Assembly (NCBI GenBank): GCA_949283445.1
Contig: CASDTD010000077.1
Coordinates: forward strand, 1 to 8,557
DNA: 8,557 nucleotides
Direction of reading: 5' to 3'
DNA from: an uncultured Coriobacteriia bacterium
Lineage (GTDB): Bacteria > Actinomycetota > Coriobacteriia > Coriobacteriales > QAMH01
Made by a program: the position numbers and the translations under genes. The number at the start of each line of letters is the position of its first letter. The first letter of the stretch is position 1. The notes beneath the pieces are model-generated. The model did not search any database, had not been told where the DNA came from, and saw only the letters and a list, made by a program, of their open reading frames with translations. Of the stretch, positions 5,704 to 8,557 are shown one piece after another.

Positions 5704-7038
5704 CTAGAGCAGCCTGACACGCACCTGTTCGATGTTGTGGGCGATGCCTCGTGCGATGAATGGAGCGCGCGGCGCGAGCGTTTCGTCTGAGGACAACACG
5801 TCTTTCGTTTCTTCTGCGAATCCGTCGAGAGAACCAATGTCAAGCCAGTCTGTATCTGGGGTCATGAGCAGTTGTCTTATGCTGTTCTTGTTAAATGGTT
5901 TGCTTTCGAACCAGAAGTTCCCCGCTTGCAGCGAGCTCAGGGGGGACGTGTGCCACAGGCTGTTTCCGTTGTCGAATAGCGGGGCCATGCGGTATTCGAG
6001 CGTGTCGATGTTGCGAATGAGCCCGAAATTTCTCCAGTGGCGGTCTGTGTTCGCGATGAGATAGTCGCACACAAGCATTTCCGAAAGAGCCCGTTCCGCG
6101 TTCTTGATGCCCAAAGATTCGCATGTGTCGAGATAAGCATTGAGTGCATGTCTGCCATCGGCTTTTTTGACACGGGGTCTCAGGTGCCAAGCGGGGATGT
6201 ACTCCTCGCGGCGTGTGAGAAAGTTTTCGCAAACGCTTACAGGAATTCCATGATGCGCCTCGATGTGATAGGAGACGAAGTCGCTCTCGTTAAGCAGACG
6301 TTTTTGAAGGGCGGTTGCTATGCATTCGTTGTAGGGAATCTGCTCGTCTCCTCCGCCGCCCTTGAGAAGGAGCCTGCTGTTACCCCTGCAAACCCATTTC
6401 TTCGGGAGCTGTCCTTCCGACGTGTTGTCGGGCGATCGTTCGCTGCCCACGTGCTCAAGCCAGCTATCGCCAGAATCGTCGAATACATTGTCGAAGAAGT
6501 TGATATCCTCCCATTTAAGTTCCCGCGCGGCTTCGGGACGGATCCAGTACTGGTCTGAAAGCGAAAGTCCCAAACTGGAGAAGGGAATGCTTTCCGGCGT
6601 CTCGAAGCCCAGCTCGATGAGCTTGCTATCGATTCCCTCGCGCTCTGCAGGAATCGTTCGGTGCCGCCACCATTCGTAAAGAGCGGCAGCGGAGGCGTAA
6701 CGGCCTCCTCCGGAAACGACTCCGATGGGCGCATGCGCGGCATCGTGGATGACATGAGATGCCGAAAAATGACAGTTGGCGCGGTCATAGGTGAAGTCAA
6801 GCACCTCATATTCTGCATTCATCAACGTGTAGCGCTGTTTGTCGGGGGCATTCTTCGTGCTCGGCCTGCCGGTTTTTGTGCCGTGAGCTTGACGTTCCTC
6901 GACGCTCGCAGCGTTCACTGCCCACACGTTGCCTATCTTCTCGGCTGTCAGTGCACCGCTTGATATGAGCTGTTGCACACGCTGTCTGCTCACGTTCAAC
7001 ATCTGAGCGGCTTGCGTGACGCTGAGACTGTCAGGCAC
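5704..7038 (-). CDS. Stand-alone HipA-like kinase with N-terminal helix-turn-helix domain
   Basis: The 444-residue product has an excisionase/MerR-like helix-turn-helix at about residues 4-48 (LSVTQAAQMLNVSRQRVQQL) and then a TGRPSTK linker resembling an AT-hook core. A middle domain contains LGLSLSDQYWI and WEDINFFDN. A HipA-type kinase follows: EGQLPKKW loop, LLLKGGGG with Lys226 as likely ATP-binding lysine, NE (237-238), catalytic NTDRHWRNFG with Asp332, His334 and Asn337, and metal-binding DNG at Asp356. HipA kinases phosphorylate proteins on Ser/Thr and can be toxins, normally paired with the DNA-binding antitoxin HipB; no separate HipB lies here. GTG 7036-7038 is the chosen start because GAAGGGAG lies 7 bases upstream. 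An in-frame GTG at 7089 would be almost leaderless from the likely promoter. Codon use is looser and less GC-rich than in the rml genes, hinting at transfer. The target is unknown. Confidence 0.88.
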   Translation of the reverse strand: MPDSLSVTQAAQMLNVSRQRVQQLISSGALTAEKIGNVWAVNAASVEERQAHGTKTGRPSTKNAPDKQRYTLMNAEYEVLDFTYDRANCHFSASHVIHDAAHAPIGVVSGGGRYASAAALYEWWRHRTIPAEREGIDSKLIELGFETPESIPFSSLGLSLSDQYWIRPEAARELKWEDINFFDNVFDDSGDSWLEHVGSERSPDNTSEGQLPKKWVCRGNSRLLLKGGGGDEQIPYNECIATALQKRLLNESDFVSYHIEAHHGIPVSVCENFLTRREEYIPAWHLRPRVKKADGRHALNAYLDTCESLGIKNAERALSEMLVCDYLIANTDRHWRNFGLIRNIDTLEYRMAPLFDNGNSLWHTSPLSSLQAGNFWFESKPFNKNSIRQLLMTPDTDWLDIGSLDGFAEETKDVLSSDETLAPRAPFIARGIAHNIEQVRVRLL

Positions 7039-7060
7039 CGTAAATCTCCCTTCTAAAATC

Positions 7061-7086
7061 AAGTTCCTACCAAATGACAGTAGTTT
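7061..7086. promoter_or_regulatory. Degenerate third copy of the hipA-region palindrome
   Basis: Aligned to the 26-bp core of the two strong palindromes, this site matches at about 17 of 26 bases. The right half (AAATGACA at 7072-7079, then GTTT at 7083-7086) is the well-preserved part. Its centre (7073.5) lies exactly 47 bp from the next site, which is what raises it above chance. It would sit in the 5' untranslated region of the HipA-like gene. Confidence 0.45.
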
Positions 7087-7099
7087 CACTTATATCCTT

Positions 7100-7127
7100 A
7101 GTATAGAAAACCCTTGTCAATTGACAA
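7100..7127 (-). promoter_or_regulatory. Promoter of the HipA-like gene
   Basis: On the minus strand TTGTCA (complement of 7122-7127) and TATACT (complement of 7100-7105) are separated by 16 bases. Each matches the sigma-70 consensus at five of six positions. Transcription would start near 7093, leaving about 55 bases before the GTG at 7038. The -35 box lies inside the palindrome at 7108-7133, so a protein bound there would block RNA polymerase. A second reading, TTGACA (complement of 7115-7120) with GGATAT 17 bases on, is weaker. Confidence 0.6.
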
Positions 7128-7133
7128 GGGTTT
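7108..7133. promoter_or_regulatory. Perfect 26-bp palindrome, likely operator
   Basis: The sequence is exactly self-complementary over 26 bp: half-site AAACCCTTGTCA, centre AT, then TGACAAGGGTTT. It covers the -35 box of the HipA-like gene promoter. Symmetry and position suggest a dimeric repressor site, most simply for the helix-turn-helix of the HipA-like protein itself. It could also fold in RNA, but it lies between divergent genes where a terminator has little use. Confidence 0.7.
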
Positions 7134-7150
7134 CTGCACAGAAGCTATGA

Positions 7151-7184
7151 AGGAAAACCCTTGTCAAATGACAAGGGTTTTCCT
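7151..7184. promoter_or_regulatory. 34-bp palindrome, second likely operator
   Basis: Perfect 16-bp arms (7151-7166 and 7169-7184) flank a central AA. The inner 26 bp (7155-7180) match the neighbouring palindrome except in the central two bases. Its centre is 47 bp from that of the first palindrome. The A-rich and T-rich flanks also make it look like a bidirectional intrinsic terminator, the main alternative reading. It lies upstream of both the HipA-like gene and glf. Confidence 0.65.
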
Positions 7185-7190
7185 GATGCC

Positions 7191-7199
7191 CCCTTGTCA
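7191..7199 (+). promoter_or_regulatory. Isolated operator half-site
   Basis: CCCTTGTCA repeats the nine-base half-site of the two palindromes exactly, with no matching right half. Its implied centre is 33 bp from the previous site, not 47. It may be an accessory half-site on the glf side or a relic of a further copy. Confidence 0.4.
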
Positions 7200-7247
7200 C
7201 GCTTGTGTGAGCTTTGCGCGCTCTTCACCCCGTTTGCCGCAGCTACC

Positions 7248-7288
7248 TGCTAGGATAAGCGCAGCGAATTCAAACGTGAAAGCGGAGG
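7248..7288 (+). promoter_or_regulatory. Likely glf promoter (extended -10) and ribosome binding site
   Basis: TGCTAGGAT (7248-7256) is an extended -10 motif (TGn before TAGGAT), which can work without a good -35; none is visible. Transcription would begin near 7263. GGAGG (7284-7288) lies 5 bases before the ATG and fixes the start of glf. The nearest operator-like half-site is about 50 bp upstream of this -10. Confidence 0.5.
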
Positions 7289-7293
7289 ATGAG

Positions 7294-8418
7294 ATGCCCC
7301 AGTATGATTACCTTGTTGTTGGCGCCGGTCTGACGGGCGCGGTGTTCGCCCACGAAGCGAAAAAGGCGGGCAAAAGCTGCCTGGTCATCGACAAGCGCGA
7401 CCATATCGCGGGCAATGTCTATACCAAGAAAGTCAACGGCATCAACGTCCATAAATACGGAGCGCACATCTTCCATACCTCCGACAAGCACGTGTGGGAA
7501 TACGTGAGCCAGTTCGCCGAGTTCAATAACTACATCAACAGCCCCGTCGCCAATTTCCACGGCCATATGTACAACATGCCGTTCAACATGAACACGTTCG
7601 CGCGCATGTGGGATATCCGCACGCCCGAAGAGGCGAAGGCGAAAATCGAAGAGCAGGTGGCCGAGCTCGGCATCACCGAGCCGAAAAACCTCGAAGAGCA
7701 GGCGCTTTCGCTGGTAGGCACTGACATTTACCGCACGCTGGTCAAGGAGTACACCGAAAAGCAGTGGGGGCGCGACTGCAAGGACCTGCCCGCGTTCATC
7801 ATCAAGCGCCTGCCGGTGCGCTTCACCTATGACAACAACTACTTCAACGACCGCTACCAGGGCATTCCCATCGGCGGCTACACCAAGATGGTCGAACGCA
7901 TGCTCGACGGCGTCGAGGTGCGTTGCGGGGTCGAGTTCAAGGACCTCATCGCCGAATCTCCCGATATCGCCAGCCGCATCATCTACACCGGCCCCATCGA
8001 CGATTACTTCGACTACCAGCTCGGGCCGCTGGAATACCGCTCCCTGCGTTTCGAGACGGAGCTGCTCGAGGGCGTGGAAAACTGGCAGGGCAACGCCGTG
8101 GTCAACTACACGAGCCATGACGAGGCGTTCACGCGCATCATCGAGCACAAGCACTTCGAGTTCGGGCACGACGAGGATGGCAACGTCCTGCCCGATACGG
8201 TCATCACGCGCGAGTATCCGACAAACTGGCAGGTGGGCGACGAGCCGTATTACCCCATGAACGACGAGAAGAACAACGCGCTCTACGCCGAATACGCCAA
8301 GCTCGCGAAAGCCGAGGAAAACGTCGTGTTCGCCGGGCGCTTGGGTGCTTACAAGTACTATGACATGGCGCCGTGCATCGCCGCCGCGCTCGATTTGGCG
8401 GCACGCGAGCTGGAGTAG
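7294..8418 (+). CDS. glf: UDP-galactopyranose mutase
   Basis: Glf is a cytoplasmic FAD enzyme that interconverts UDP-galactopyranose and UDP-galactofuranose, the donor for galactofuranose-containing surface glycans. The 374-residue length is typical. The FAD-binding GAGLTGAVFA (10-19) follows the N-terminal strand, with VIDKRDHIAGNVY as the next nucleotide-binding stretch. Further family motifs are KYGAHIFHT, MYNMPFNMNTFARMW, YTEKQWG, the RLPVRFTYDNNYFNDRYQGIPIGGYT active-site stretch, Y-rich IIYTGPIDDYFDYQLG, and the C-terminal FAGRLGAYKYYDM. ATG 7294 is chosen over the longer open frame (from TTG 7114) because it has GGAGG upstream and matches the family start. Codon use resembles the rml genes, so it probably belongs to the same native surface-sugar locus, from which the HipA-like gene now separates it. 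Confidence 0.96.
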   Translation: MPQYDYLVVGAGLTGAVFAHEAKKAGKSCLVIDKRDHIAGNVYTKKVNGINVHKYGAHIFHTSDKHVWEYVSQFAEFNNYINSPVANFHGHMYNMPFNMNTFARMWDIRTPEEAKAKIEEQVAELGITEPKNLEEQALSLVGTDIYRTLVKEYTEKQWGRDCKDLPAFIIKRLPVRFTYDNNYFNDRYQGIPIGGYTKMVERMLDGVEVRCGVEFKDLIAESPDIASRIIYTGPIDDYFDYQLGPLEYRSLRFETELLEGVENWQGNAVVNYTSHDEAFTRIIEHKHFEFGHDEDGNVLPDTVITREYPTNWQVGDEPYYPMNDEKNNALYAEYAKLAKAEENVVFAGRLGAYKYYDMAPCIAAALDLAARELE

Positions 8419-8557
8419 CGGCGTTTGCAGTAGGCAGGCGAGCTGCCGATGGGCCTCGTGATGCACAAACCGGTATGCTGGCGACGTGCGAGGCGGCAGA
8501 GCTGTGCTTTGGCGACAATGCGGGCATGAAAACGGGGGCTTTTTGCCGTCAGAGTAC
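8419..8557. other. Gene-free tail downstream of glf
   Basis: No supportable gene lies here. A short hairpin, GGCAG/CTGCC (8433-8447, loop GCGAG), follows glf without a T run. TATGCT (8474-8479) resembles a -10 but lacks a -35. An ATG at 8526 opens a frame that runs off the window after eleven codons without a good ribosome binding site. Confidence 0.4.

Noticed and set aside
7039..7089. Longer HipA-like protein starting at GTG 7089
   Set aside because: It would leave about 4 bases of leader from the likely promoter and contains the GAAGGGAG that serves GTG 7038.
7108..7184. Palindromes as paired bidirectional terminators
   Set aside because: They lie between divergent gene starts where no transcript should end, one covers a promoter -35, and their 47-bp phasing with a third site favours protein binding. 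Kept as an alternative.
7114..7293. Longer glf starting at TTG 7114
   Set aside because: The extra 60 residues translate the operator palindromes and promoter; ATG 7294 has GGAGG and begins at the conserved family N-terminus.
7270..8466. Long minus-strand open frame opposite glf
   Set aside because: It is a shadow frame; the plus strand encodes complete Glf and the antisense product shows no recognisable motif.
8521..8557. Start of a new gene at ATG 8526, or left arm of a terminator (CGGGGGC then TTTTT)
   Set aside because: There are only eleven codons without a good ribosome binding site, and the matching GCCCCCG arm is not in the window; neither reading can be supported.

Overview
The window looks like a chromosomal stretch from a high-GC Gram-positive bacterium. 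I suspect a gut Coriobacteriia member (Eggerthellales/Coriobacteriales type), judging by GC-rich codon use, strong GGAGG ribosome binding sites and the overall style of the proteins. This is inference, not proof. The theme is cell-surface polysaccharide and cell-wall precursor synthesis, interrupted by one accessory gene.

Layout. Bases 1-204 are the 3' end of an unrecognised gene. Bases 244-2715 encode a large two-domain protein: a degenerate CapA-like domain (poly-gamma-glutamate/capsule metallophosphatase fold) fused to a MurF-like ATP-dependent amide ligase. Bases 2716-3016 are a gene-free gap with a cluster of five copies of a 26-bp repeat, three direct then two inverted, each set spaced at exactly 42 bp, followed by a hairpin and the rmlA promoter. 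Bases 3017-4979 are rmlA-rmlB, separated by one base, and rmlC follows at 5108-5695. These make dTDP-4-keto-L-rhamnose; the final reductase rmlD is not in the window. Bases 5704-7038, on the minus strand and converging on rmlC with an 8-bp gap, encode a HipA-like kinase with its own N-terminal DNA-binding domain and no separate HipB. Bases 7039-7293 are a divergent control region with two near-perfect palindromes, one degenerate copy and a half-site; three of the sites are spaced at exactly 47 bp. Bases 7294-8418 are glf (UDP-galactopyranose mutase). The last 139 bases hold no supportable gene.

How it fits together. RmlABC and Glf supply activated sugars (towards dTDP-L-rhamnose, and UDP-galactofuranose) for surface glycans. 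The CapA/MurF-like fusion could attach an amino acid or peptide to a wall or capsule precursor. The HipA-like gene has looser codon use than the rml genes and looks like an accessory stand-alone kinase module that reads its own operators. Its hipA promoter overlaps one palindrome, and the same sites lie upstream of glf, so a regulatory link to surface-sugar genes is possible but unproven. The strongest candidates for something undescribed are this one-gene kinase with its phased operators, the 42-bp-period repeat cluster, and the ligase fused to an apparently dead CapA domain.
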